In this document: positions 1 to 5,715 of the stretch, in pieces
How positions within the stretch are numbered: the stretch's first letter is position 1
How the letters are laid out: each line of letters starts with the position of its first letter
Origin: Halanaerobiales bacterium
GTDB lineage: Bacteria; Bacillota; Halanaerobiia; Halanaerobiales; M55B127
Length of the DNA: 5,817 nt
Assembly (NCBI GenBank): GCA_021736965.1
Contig: JAIPEV010000117.1
Coordinates: forward strand, 1-5,817
Direction of reading: 5' to 3'
The notes under the pieces: generated by a model
What the model was told of the DNA's origin: nothing
Databases searched by the model: none
The model's input: the letters and a program-made list of their open reading frames with translations, nothing else
Made by a program: the position numbers and the translations under genes

Positions 1-366
1 CCAATAAGTATCATTATGTCTGATATTAATGGTTTGAAGAAGGTTAATGATAAATATGCACATTCATCTGGAGATCAATATATCAAACAGGAGTGTGAAC
101 AGATAAAAAAATCTGTTAGATCTGAAGATATAGTTGCAAGAGTAGGTGGAGATGAATTTGCTATTCTTTTACCAAATACAGATCTTGATCAGGCATTAAT
201 CATAGAAAATAGAATCCAAAAACTTATAGCAGATTTGGATAAGAGATCTGATTATCCAGTAAGTATATCAACTGGATCTGCTGTAAAAAAAGAAAAAGGA
301 ATTGATTTAAAAGAAATATTCACAAAAGCAGATTATATTATGTATAAGATGAAAAGAAAATCTTAA
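1..366 (+). CDS. GGDEF-domain diguanylate cyclase, C-terminal part (5' end outside window)
   Basis: This is the 3' end of a cyclic-di-GMP synthase. The frame is open from base 1 and the visible 121 residues begin PISIIMSDINGLKKVND. That is already inside the GGDEF domain, so the ATG at 16 is internal and not the true start. Numbering from the fragment, D8 matches the first metal-binding acidic residue. N16 and D25 (in HSSGD) match the guanine-contacting positions. The active-site loop GGDEF is intact at 49-53. RSED at 40-43 lies exactly five residues before GGDEF, which is the position of the RxxD inhibitory site that binds product. The domain should therefore make c-di-GMP from two GTP and be feedback-inhibited. 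The protein ends just after the ADYIMYKMK helix, so GGDEF is its last domain. The sensory N-terminus is not visible, so the signal is unknown. The next gene has its own promoter and is probably not co-transcribed. Confidence 0.93.
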   Translation, partial: PISIIMSDINGLKKVNDKYAHSSGDQYIKQECEQIKKSVRSEDIVARVGGDEFAILLPNTDLDQALIIENRIQKLIADLDKRSDYPVSISTGSAVKKEKGIDLKEIFTKADYIMYKMKRKS

Positions 367-599
367 ATAAAATTTGTTTTAATGATCTGAAAAGGTAATT
401 TTTTATTAATAGACTATAATTGATCATAATATGAATCAGAAATGCTAAATTATTTATAAAAAATAATACTTCTTAAGTTGTAACTATATATTTTGATAAA
501 ATCAAGCCTAATATATCAAATTTTAGTTTTTAATTTGGTAATGTGTTAATATAGCTAAATGATAATCAAAAATAATCTATAACTAAAATCCTGATTATA
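367..599. other. AT-rich intergenic region with no gene seen
   Basis: I see no open frame with a ribosome binding site and no GC-rich terminator hairpin after the GGDEF gene. The stretch holds several short TTGAT/ATCAA inverted repeats, the clearest at 492-520, listed separately. Its right end leads into the promoter of the nitronate monooxygenase gene. Its size leaves room for a small RNA or regulator sites, but nothing in the sequence proves either. Confidence 0.6.
492..520. repeat. Short inverted repeats TTTGATA...TATCAAA
   Basis: A perfect 7-base inverted repeat, TTTGATA (492-498) and TATCAAA (514-520), has a 15-base spacer. Inside it is a second perfect pair, TTGAT (493-497) and ATCAA (501-505), with a three-base spacer. 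The two pairings are mutually exclusive because they share the left arm. In DNA this composition short repeats arise by chance, so the role is open. Confidence 0.3.
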
Positions 600-629
600 T
601 TGATAATATTTATCTATCTATGTTATAAT
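600..629 (+). promoter_or_regulatory. Probable sigma-A promoter of the nitronate monooxygenase gene
   Basis: A -35 box TTGATA (600-605, five of six to TTGACA) is followed after 18 bases by a perfect -10 box TATAAT (624-629). A TG at 621-622, one base before the -10, makes it an extended -10 promoter. Transcription would start near 636 and leave a leader of about 40 bases before the ATG at 676. Confidence 0.72.
602..614. promoter_or_regulatory. Palindrome GATAA-TAT-TTATC inside the promoter (candidate operator)
   Basis: A perfect five-base-arm inverted repeat with a three-base centre overlaps the -35 box and runs into the spacer before the -10. A protein bound there would block RNA polymerase, so it is a plausible operator. 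It is short and wholly A/T rich apart from its end bases, so chance occurrence is possible. No cognate regulator is visible next to it. Confidence 0.3.
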
Positions 630-675
630 AAATCAAATTTCAAGATAATAACAAACTCAATTAGGAGAATAAATA

Positions 676-1620
676 ATGAAATTTCCAAAATTAAAAATAG
701 GGAGTTTGATTCCCAAATATCCAATTATCCAGGGAGGAATGGCAATTAAAATATCAATGGCTGATTTAGCCAGTGCTGTTGCCAATCAGGGTGGAATTGG
801 TGTGATCGCAGGAACTGCTATACCAGTAGAAGAGATAAGAGAAGAGATAAAAAAGGCAAAAAGTATGACAGATGGTATTTTAGGTGTCAATATAATGTTT
901 GCTGCACGTGAATTTAAAAAACTTTTAATTGCCTCCATAGAGTCTGGAATTGATTTGATAATTTCGGGAGCAGGCTTTTCACGAGACATGTTTACAATAG
1001 GTAAAGAATATAATGTTCCTGTAGTCCCTATTGTATCATCTTTAAGATTAGCTAAAATTTCTGAGAAACTAGGAGCAGCAGCAATTGTTATTGAAGGTGG
1101 TAATGCAGGTGGTCACCTTGGTACTGATCAAGATGCAATTCCTTTGATAAAAAAAATAAAAGATAAAGTAAGTATTCCTGCAATAGGAGCAGGAGATATT
1201 GTTACTCCCCAAGATGTTGACAATATATTCAAAATGGGTCTAGCTGGAGTCCAGATGGGAACAAGATTTTTAGCAAGTAAAGAAGCCAACATAGCAGATA
1301 CTTTTAAAGAATTATGTGTTAAGACAAAAAAAGAAGAGATTGTTAAAATAATGAGTTCTGTAGGATTACCAGCTAATGCGATTCGAACAAAATTTATTGA
1401 TCTAATAATAAATGGAAAGGCTCCTGAACCTGAAAATTGTGATAGTTGTTTAAAAAAATGCACAAAAAATTTCTGTATTAGAGATGCATTACTAAAAGGC
1501 AGAAAAGGAGATCTTGAAGAAGGAGTATTTTTTACGGGAGAAGGTTTGTGGAAGATAGATAAAATTTTATCTGTTAAAGAAATTTTTGAAGAAATTAAAA
1601 ATTACAAAAGTCAATTATAA
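676..1620 (+). CDS. Nitronate monooxygenase / FabK-like FMN-dependent oxidoreductase (NPD family)
   Basis: A 314-residue TIM-barrel flavoprotein of the 2-nitropropane dioxygenase family. Members oxidise alkyl nitronates or, in the FabK branch, reduce enoyl-ACP; both are cytoplasmic and use FMN. Visible landmarks are the N-terminal PIIQGGMA (16-23) and EGGNAGGHLGT (140-150), whose H147 sits where the family's active-site histidine lies. GAGDIVTPQDV (171-181) and GVQMGTRFLAS (191-201) form the phosphate-binding part of the FMN site. Length is normal for the family. Near the C-terminus four cysteines (255, 258, 262, 267) are spaced CX2CX3CX4C. This suggests a metal or Fe-S site, which the core fold does not need. 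The start at 676 follows AGGAG (663-667) by eight bases. The gene appears monocistronic, with its own promoter and a hairpin downstream. Family membership is firm; the choice between nitronate oxidation, enoyl-ACP reduction and another substrate is not settled by sequence. Confidence 0.9.
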   Translation: MKFPKLKIGSLIPKYPIIQGGMAIKISMADLASAVANQGGIGVIAGTAIPVEEIREEIKKAKSMTDGILGVNIMFAAREFKKLLIASIESGIDLIISGAGFSRDMFTIGKEYNVPVVPIVSSLRLAKISEKLGAAAIVIEGGNAGGHLGTDQDAIPLIKKIKDKVSIPAIGAGDIVTPQDVDNIFKMGLAGVQMGTRFLASKEANIADTFKELCVKTKKEEIVKIMSSVGLPANAIRTKFIDLIINGKAPEPENCDSCLKKCTKNFCIRDALLKGRKGDLEEGVFFTGEGLWKIDKILSVKEIFEEIKNYKSQL

Positions 1621-1666
1621 AAAGATTTTTTATTATAAAATTACTCAGTTAGGCTTTGTTTTATGA

Positions 1667-1699
1667 TTATAATATTTAATACTGCTTAAATTATTATAA
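1667..1699. terminator. AT-only hairpin after the oxidoreductase gene, possible weak terminator
   Basis: TTATAATATTTAA (1667-1679) pairs with TTAAATTATTATAA (1686-1699) over 13 base pairs, with one bulged T (1691) and a six-base loop TACTGC. It lies 46 bases past the stop codon and is followed by AGTTTTC, a short T run. It is the strongest hairpin in this gap. It has no G-C pair in the stem and no long U tract, so calling it an intrinsic terminator is tentative. It could work on either strand or merely stabilise the 3' end. Confidence 0.35.
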
Positions 1700-1773
1700 A
1701 GTTTTCAAGTTACTTTTTCATGTAATCCTGTTTTTTACTTTTATCCAAAAAAAATTAATATATATATCTATAC

Positions 1774-1790
1774 AGTGTAAAAGTTATACT
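1774..1790. promoter_or_regulatory. Imperfect palindrome AGTGTAA-AAG-TTATACT, candidate operator of the TetR operon
   Basis: The seven-base arms match at six positions around a three-base centre, giving a 17-base near-palindrome. It ends two bases before the -35 box of the tetR promoter. TetR-family repressors usually bind such dyads at their own promoters, so this is a reasonable autoregulatory site. The position and symmetry are seen directly; the binding partner is inferred. Confidence 0.35.
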
Positions 1791-1792
1791 AT

Positions 1793-1822
1793 TTGACTTT
1801 TGTATTTTTTTTGTTATATAAT
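1793..1822 (+). promoter_or_regulatory. Probable sigma-A promoter of the tetR-ABC transporter operon
   Basis: TTGACT (1793-1798, five of six to consensus) is followed by an 18-base spacer and a perfect TATAAT (1817-1822). An overlapping TATATA at 1815-1820 gives a 16-base alternative. Transcription would start near 1829, about 44 bases before the chosen ATG of the regulator. All genes downstream to the window edge are close enough to be read from this promoter. Confidence 0.75.
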
Positions 1823-1872
1823 GAATATAGAGTCATATGAAGATGAATTCACATTCACAAAGGAGGTATTTT

Positions 1873-2499
1873 ATGCCTAAAAGTACATTCTATAACTTAC
1901 AACAGGAAAAAAGAGAAAAGATTATCAATGCAGCTATAGATGAGTTTGCTGAAAATAATTACTATAAAGCAAAAATTACAAATATAATCAAAATTGCAGA
2001 GATCGCATCTGGTAGTTTTTATCAATATTTTGACGGTAAAGATGACTTATATAAGTATTTAATTGATATTATTTTAAAAAGAAAGTTAAAATATTTAGAT
2101 CAACAGGCTTTAAGTCAACCTGATGAACTAAGTTTTTTTGAATTATTAAGAAAACTATACAAAAGTGGAATTGAGTTTGCAAAAGAAAATCCTAAGCTTG
2201 TATCTATAGGAAATTATATGATGAATGGTAACTGTCCTGTCTGTAATGAAATATTGAAAGATCAAAAACCACAAGGAGAACTTTTTTTTAAAAAGTTAAT
2301 TGAAAAAGCAAAACAAGATAAAGAAATAAAAGAAGAAGTAGATCCGAATTTTACTGCAAAATTTTTAACGAGCATTAACTATTCTTTAGGTGATTTTATC
2401 TATGAAGATGATGGAATAAATGACAATATTATGGATACTATTGATGTACTCTTAAATATTATTGAGAATGGTATAAAAGATAGAAAGGGTGAGTCATAA
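1873..2499 (+). CDS. TetR/AcrR-family transcriptional regulator
   Basis: A 208-residue TetR-family DNA-binding protein, normal in length. The N-terminal helices (about 12-65) hold the helix-turn-helix. KITNIIKIAEIASGSFYQYF (34-53) matches the family pattern ending in the recognition helix and the xxYxYF turn, followed by KDDLYKYL. The rest is a helical ligand and dimer domain of no recognised subgroup. It carries CPVC at 121-124, an unusual CX2C that could bind metal or form a disulfide. I chose ATG 1873 because AAAGGAGG (1859-1866) sits six bases upstream. The in-frame ATG at 1837 would add 12 residues but lacks a ribosome binding site and lies almost at the predicted transcript start. The gene opens the operon and its stop is one base before the ATG of the ABC ATPase gene. 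It most likely represses the transporter and itself, with release by a transported or membrane-active compound. The ligand is unknown. Confidence 0.92.
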   Translation: MPKSTFYNLQQEKREKIINAAIDEFAENNYYKAKITNIIKIAEIASGSFYQYFDGKDDLYKYLIDIILKRKLKYLDQQALSQPDELSFFELLRKLYKSGIEFAKENPKLVSIGNYMMNGNCPVCNEILKDQKPQGELFFKKLIEKAKQDKEIKEEVDPNFTAKFLTSINYSLGDFIYEDDGINDNIMDTIDVLLNIIENGIKDRKGES

Positions 2500-2500
2500 T

Positions 2501-3208
2501 ATGGCATTATTAAAACTCAAAGCTATTAAAAAGATATATAGTCAGGAAAAAATTGAAGTAGCTGCTTTAAGAGGAATTGATTTAGAGATCAATGAAGGAG
2601 AATTTTCTACTGTGTTTGGACCTTCTGGTTCTGGAAAAACAACATTATTGAACTTAATTGGCTGTTTGGATAAACCAACTTCTGGCAAAATATATTTTGA
2701 AGGTAATTATATTGCTAACTTCAGTAAAAAGGATCTTGCTAAAATTAGACGCAAAAATATTGGTTTTGTTTTTCAAAGCTATAACTTAATTCCAGTGTTA
2801 ACAGCTTATGAAAATGTTGAGTTTGCAATAAATATTGTAGATGATATAAGTAAAGATGAGATTAAAGATAGGGTTTTGAGAATGTTAAGTTTAGTTGGCC
2901 TTAAAGGATTAGAAGATAGAAAACCAAATGAACTTTCTGGTGGACAAAAACAGAGAGTTGCAATTGCTAGAGCTTTAGTTAAAAAACCAAAATTGGTTTT
3001 GGCTGACGAACCTTCAGCAAACTTGGATTCTAAAACAAGTGAAGATATTTTAGAAATCATGATGAAGATGAATAAAGAATTAAATACTACATTTCTCTTC
3101 TCTACCCATGATCCATTAGTTATGAAACATGCAGAAAGAAAGATCGAAATAAAAGATGGAATGATTACTAAAGATGAGAGAGGTGAAAAGGTGAATGTTT
3201 TTAGTTAA
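2501..3208 (+). CDS. ABC transporter ATP-binding protein, LolD/MacB type
   Basis: A 235-residue nucleotide-binding subunit that powers the two permeases encoded next to it from the cytoplasmic side. All ABC motifs are present: Walker A GPSGSGKT (40-47), Q-loop Q92 in FVFQSYNLIP, signature LSGGQ (145-149), Walker B LVLADE (165-170) with catalytic E170, D-loop SANLD (172-176) and switch histidine H203 in STHD. The phrases VFQSYNLIPVLTAYENVE and ADEPSANLDSKTS place it with the LolD/MacB/FtsE group that pairs with MacB/FtsX-fold permeases. The family usually has GNLD in the D-loop where this has ANLD. The start ATG 2501 follows AAAGGGTGA (2484-2492) at a good distance. The GTG at 2489 is in frame but poorly placed for a ribosome binding site. 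The last 14 bases overlap the first permease gene, so translation is probably coupled. The ATPase role is secure; the cargo is not. Confidence 0.95.
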   Translation: MALLKLKAIKKIYSQEKIEVAALRGIDLEINEGEFSTVFGPSGSGKTTLLNLIGCLDKPTSGKIYFEGNYIANFSKKDLAKIRRKNIGFVFQSYNLIPVLTAYENVEFAINIVDDISKDEIKDRVLRMLSLVGLKGLEDRKPNELSGGQKQRVAIARALVKKPKLVLADEPSANLDSKTSEDILEIMMKMNKELNTTFLFSTHDPLVMKHAERKIEIKDGMITKDERGEKVNVFS

Positions 3209-4433
3209 GCTTTCCTTAAAAAACTTAATGAGACATAAAAAAAGAACTATTATTACTGCTCTTATTATTGCCTGGGCTATCTTCTTTTATATAACTTTTG
3301 ACTCATTATTAATTGGAATGAATGATATGGTTTTTCAAAATATTATTGATTATGAATATGGCCACATTCAAATTTCAAATCAAACTTATTGGGAAAATAA
3401 AGATGAACTATCTTTAGATAATTTGATAACTAATGATGAAACTATCAATAACAAAATAACTGAAATTGATCGATATCAAAATCATGCTGCACAGCTTAAT
3501 TTTCAGGCAAGATTAAATGATGGTGTTAATGAGACACCAGTATTAGGAAGAGGCATAAGACCAGAACAAACCTTTGATGTACTCAAGTATAAAGACTATA
3601 TCATTAAGGGTGAAGTGTTTAAGATGGGTGAACATAAAGCTATAATTGGAAAAAGACTATCTGATATTATGAATTTAGATGTTGGAGACTATATTACTCT
3701 TTTAACAAAGACAAAAAATGATACATTAAATACCATAGATGCTGAAATTAGTGGTGTTATTAACACTCCTAATCCTAATATTAACCAAAATCTGGTCTTT
3801 GTTCCATTAGATATATCTCAAAATGCTTTAAATCTTAATAATAAGGTTTCCCATTATATAGTAAGACTTGATTCTCAAATATTTAATCAATCTATAGTTA
3901 ATTCATTTCAAAAAGAGTTAGGAGAGATAAACAGTAATTTTGGAGTTTATTCCTGGCGCAATCTCGATGAAGTTAGTATAACAAAAGCAAAACAGAGTGG
4001 GAATGTATTAATATTAATTATCATCTTAACAATTGCAGCAATAGGGATTATCAATATTGTAATTTTAGCTGCTCTTGAAAGAATGGAAGAAATTGGGATG
4101 ATGAAGGCATTAGGATTAAAAGAAAAAGAGATAGTATATACCTTTGTTATTGAGTCAACAGGTATTGGAATAATAGGTGGAATGTTTGGTATAATATTAG
4201 GAGCTATATCAGTATATCTATTTACTAAGATTGGAATTGACTTTGGTGCTTTTATGGATATGGATATGACTCAGTATGGCATACCAATTATTAGTAAAAT
4301 ATATGGTGGTTGGAATCCTAAGACATTTATATATATGTTCTTTTTTGCAGTATTTGGATCTATGTTAGCAAGTATCTTACCAGCAAGATGGGCAGCAAAA
4401 AAAGATCCGGTTAAAGCAATTTATAGAAGGTAG
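3195..4433 (+). CDS. ABC transporter permease, LolC/E-like (MacB/FtsX fold), first paralogue
   Basis: A 412-residue membrane subunit with the four-helix MacB/LolC/LolE topology. TM1 is at about 17-40. A large extracytoplasmic domain spans roughly 41-268, and TM2 to TM4 lie at about 270-293, 318-343 and 376-396. The segment after TM2, ALERMEEIGMMKALGLKEKE (292-311), is the conserved coupling region that meets the ATPase. The C-terminus ends with the family motif PARWAAKKDPVKAI (396-409). The extracytoplasmic part carries YGHIQI (55-60), found in matching form in the next gene, and a GKRL...VGD segment (152-165) typical of MacB-type periplasmic core domains. ATG 3195 is inside the ATPase gene and has AGAGGTGA (3179-3186) eight bases upstream. 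Its stop is nine bases before the ATG of the second permease. It likely forms one half of a heterodimer that moves lipoproteins, lipids or amphiphilic drugs by mechanotransmission. The substrate cannot be named from sequence. Confidence 0.92.
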   Translation: MFLVKLSLKNLMRHKKRTIITALIIAWAIFFYITFDSLLIGMNDMVFQNIIDYEYGHIQISNQTYWENKDELSLDNLITNDETINNKITEIDRYQNHAAQLNFQARLNDGVNETPVLGRGIRPEQTFDVLKYKDYIIKGEVFKMGEHKAIIGKRLSDIMNLDVGDYITLLTKTKNDTLNTIDAEISGVINTPNPNINQNLVFVPLDISQNALNLNNKVSHYIVRLDSQIFNQSIVNSFQKELGEINSNFGVYSWRNLDEVSITKAKQSGNVLILIIILTIAAIGIINIVILAALERMEEIGMMKALGLKEKEIVYTFVIESTGIGIIGGMFGIILGAISVYLFTKIGIDFGAFMDMDMTQYGIPIISKIYGGWNPKTFIYMFFFAVFGSMLASILPARWAAKKDPVKAIYRR

Positions 4434-4442
4434 GTGAAAAAG

Positions 4443-5699
4443 ATGAAATATCTATTAAAGCTAGCCTATAAAAATTTAGCAAGAAATAGATTAAGAACCA
4501 TTGTTTCTATAATAGCCATAACTTTTGCAGTAATGGTTGTTATATTTGCAAGGGGGTTTATACTTGGTATGATTAATGAAACATATTCAGATACAATTCA
4601 GTATGATACAGGACACATTAAAATAATAGATAAAGATTATCAGATTGAAGGAAGAATAATGTCCTTGACTGAAACTGTGAGTGGTTATCATGATAACTCA
4701 TTTGATCAACTTATCAGTAAAATTAGTAATATTGATGATGTCAATTTAGTTTTGCCGAGGATTAAATTTGGTGCAATAACTACAAATGAAGAAGAGTTAA
4801 TAAACATGATTGGTTGGGGAGTAACTCCAGACAAAGAGGTTGATGCTACTGATATTGATCAACAGATTGTAGAAGGCAGAATGCCTGAAAAAAATAAAAT
4901 GGAGATAGTTATGGGTACTGAGTTATTAAATAAATTAAATAAAAAACTTGGAGATAAAGTCACATTAGTTTTCAATAATTCTTTTAGTTCTTTAAATGGA
5001 GCCACCTTTGAAATAGTTGGACAGATTAATAGTCCTCTCAAGATGTTAAATGATACAATCTTTTACATTCCTATTGATCAAGCTCAAAGACTCTTATTAT
5101 TAGAGGATCAAGCTACTGAAATTTTAGTTTTTGCCAATGATAGATTAAAAACTGATGATATTACAATTCAAATCAAAGAAATGTTCAAAAAGATAGGTCT
5201 TGACAAATATATGGTAATACCTTATACAGAAACAGGTGGTCTAATAGGATGGTTAGAGCTGGCAAAAGTAATGTATAACTTTATCTATGTATTTTTAGTA
5301 GTACTGGCAAGTTTTGTAGTAATTAACACGATGATTATGATTGTAAATGAAAGAACAAAAGAAATAGGTATGATGACTGCTTTAGGTCTAGAAAAAAGAG
5401 ACATATTATATCTGTTTTTAATTGAAGGTTCAATAATGGGTGGTCTTGGTAGTTTTATCGGAGCATTATTAGGTGGTTTAATTACAAATGTGATCAGCAA
5501 AGTTGGGATTGATTTTGGTTCAACAGTGGAAGGATTTAGTTCTGACTTATTATTCAGTTCTACAATCTATCCCGTTTTTTCAGTAGGTAATATGGTATTT
5601 GGATTTTTTGTTGGGTTGATTGTAGTTACAGTTGCTTGTCTAATTCCTGCCAGAAGAGCAGCTAAATTAGAACCAACAGATGCTTTAAAGGAATTTTAA
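4443..5699 (+). CDS. ABC transporter permease, LolC/E-like (MacB/FtsX fold), second paralogue
   Basis: A 418-residue partner of the preceding permease with the same plan. TM1 is at about 19-42, the extracytoplasmic domain at about 43-275, and TM2 to TM4 at about 277-301, 326-351 and 382-402. The coupling segment NERTKEIGMMTALGLEKRDI (302-321) and the C-terminal IPARRAAKLEPTDALKEF (401-418) are classic. Shared marks with its neighbour include TGHIKI against YGHIQI, EIGMM.ALGL in both, and VGIDFGS against IGIDFGA after TM3. The pair therefore arose by duplication but has diverged well beyond a recent copy, as in LolC/LolE. I chose ATG 4443 because AGGTGA (4432-4437) is five bases upstream. A GTG at 4434, directly after the previous stop, would add three residues and is the alternative. 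With one ATPase gene and two permease genes, the expected complex is two ATPases plus one copy of each permease. The substrate is unknown. Confidence 0.92.
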   Translation: MKYLLKLAYKNLARNRLRTIVSIIAITFAVMVVIFARGFILGMINETYSDTIQYDTGHIKIIDKDYQIEGRIMSLTETVSGYHDNSFDQLISKISNIDDVNLVLPRIKFGAITTNEEELINMIGWGVTPDKEVDATDIDQQIVEGRMPEKNKMEIVMGTELLNKLNKKLGDKVTLVFNNSFSSLNGATFEIVGQINSPLKMLNDTIFYIPIDQAQRLLLLEDQATEILVFANDRLKTDDITIQIKEMFKKIGLDKYMVIPYTETGGLIGWLELAKVMYNFIYVFLVVLASFVVINTMIMIVNERTKEIGMMTALGLEKRDILYLFLIEGSIMGGLGSFIGALLGGLITNVISKVGIDFGSTVEGFSSDLLFSSTIYPVFSVGNMVFGFFVGLIVVTVACLIPARRAAKLEPTDALKEF

Positions 5700-5707
5700 A
5701 TAGCATA

Positions 5708-5715
5708 GAGGTGAT
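5708..5715 (+). promoter_or_regulatory. Strong ribosome binding site that argues for an ATT start
   Basis: GAGGTGAT is an eight-base match to the anti-Shine-Dalgarno sequence. The only conventional start codon in the frame, GTG 5711, lies inside this element and so cannot be served by it. An in-frame ATT at 5720 sits six bases past GAGGTG, the ideal distance. The site therefore decides between the two starts of the next gene. Confidence 0.6.

Noticed and set aside
16..18. ATG that could be taken as the start of the first gene
   Set aside because: The frame is open back to base 1 and the residues before it (PISII) belong to the first beta strand of the GGDEF domain, so the ATG is internal.
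1128..1463. Antisense open frame of 111 codons inside the oxidoreductase gene
   Set aside because: It mirrors the coding strand of a well-conserved gene, has no recognisable domain and shows no convincing ribosome binding site. The other antisense frames at 786-989, 2806-3060, 4859-5041 and 5285-5500 are rejected for the same reason.
1615..1638. TTATAA repeats flanking an A-run and T-run right at the oxidoreductase stop, as a terminator
   Set aside because: The arms do not pair cleanly through the A/T runs, the stem has no G-C pairs and the best pairing leaves almost no loop; the hairpin at 1667-1699 is better.
1844..1851. TGAATTCA palindrome in the tetR leader as an operator
   Set aside because: Eight bases is too short to stand out, and it lies downstream of the predicted transcript start; it is kept only as an alternative to the 1774-1790 site.
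1837..1872. Longer TetR reading frame starting at ATG 1837
   Set aside because: It has no ribosome binding site and lies about eight bases from the predicted transcript start, whereas ATG 1873 has AAAGGAGG at the ideal distance.
2489..2500. GTG start for the ABC ATPase giving four extra residues
   Set aside because: The best Shine-Dalgarno match (2484-2492) overlaps this GTG; ATG 2501 is correctly spaced and gives the usual family N-terminus.
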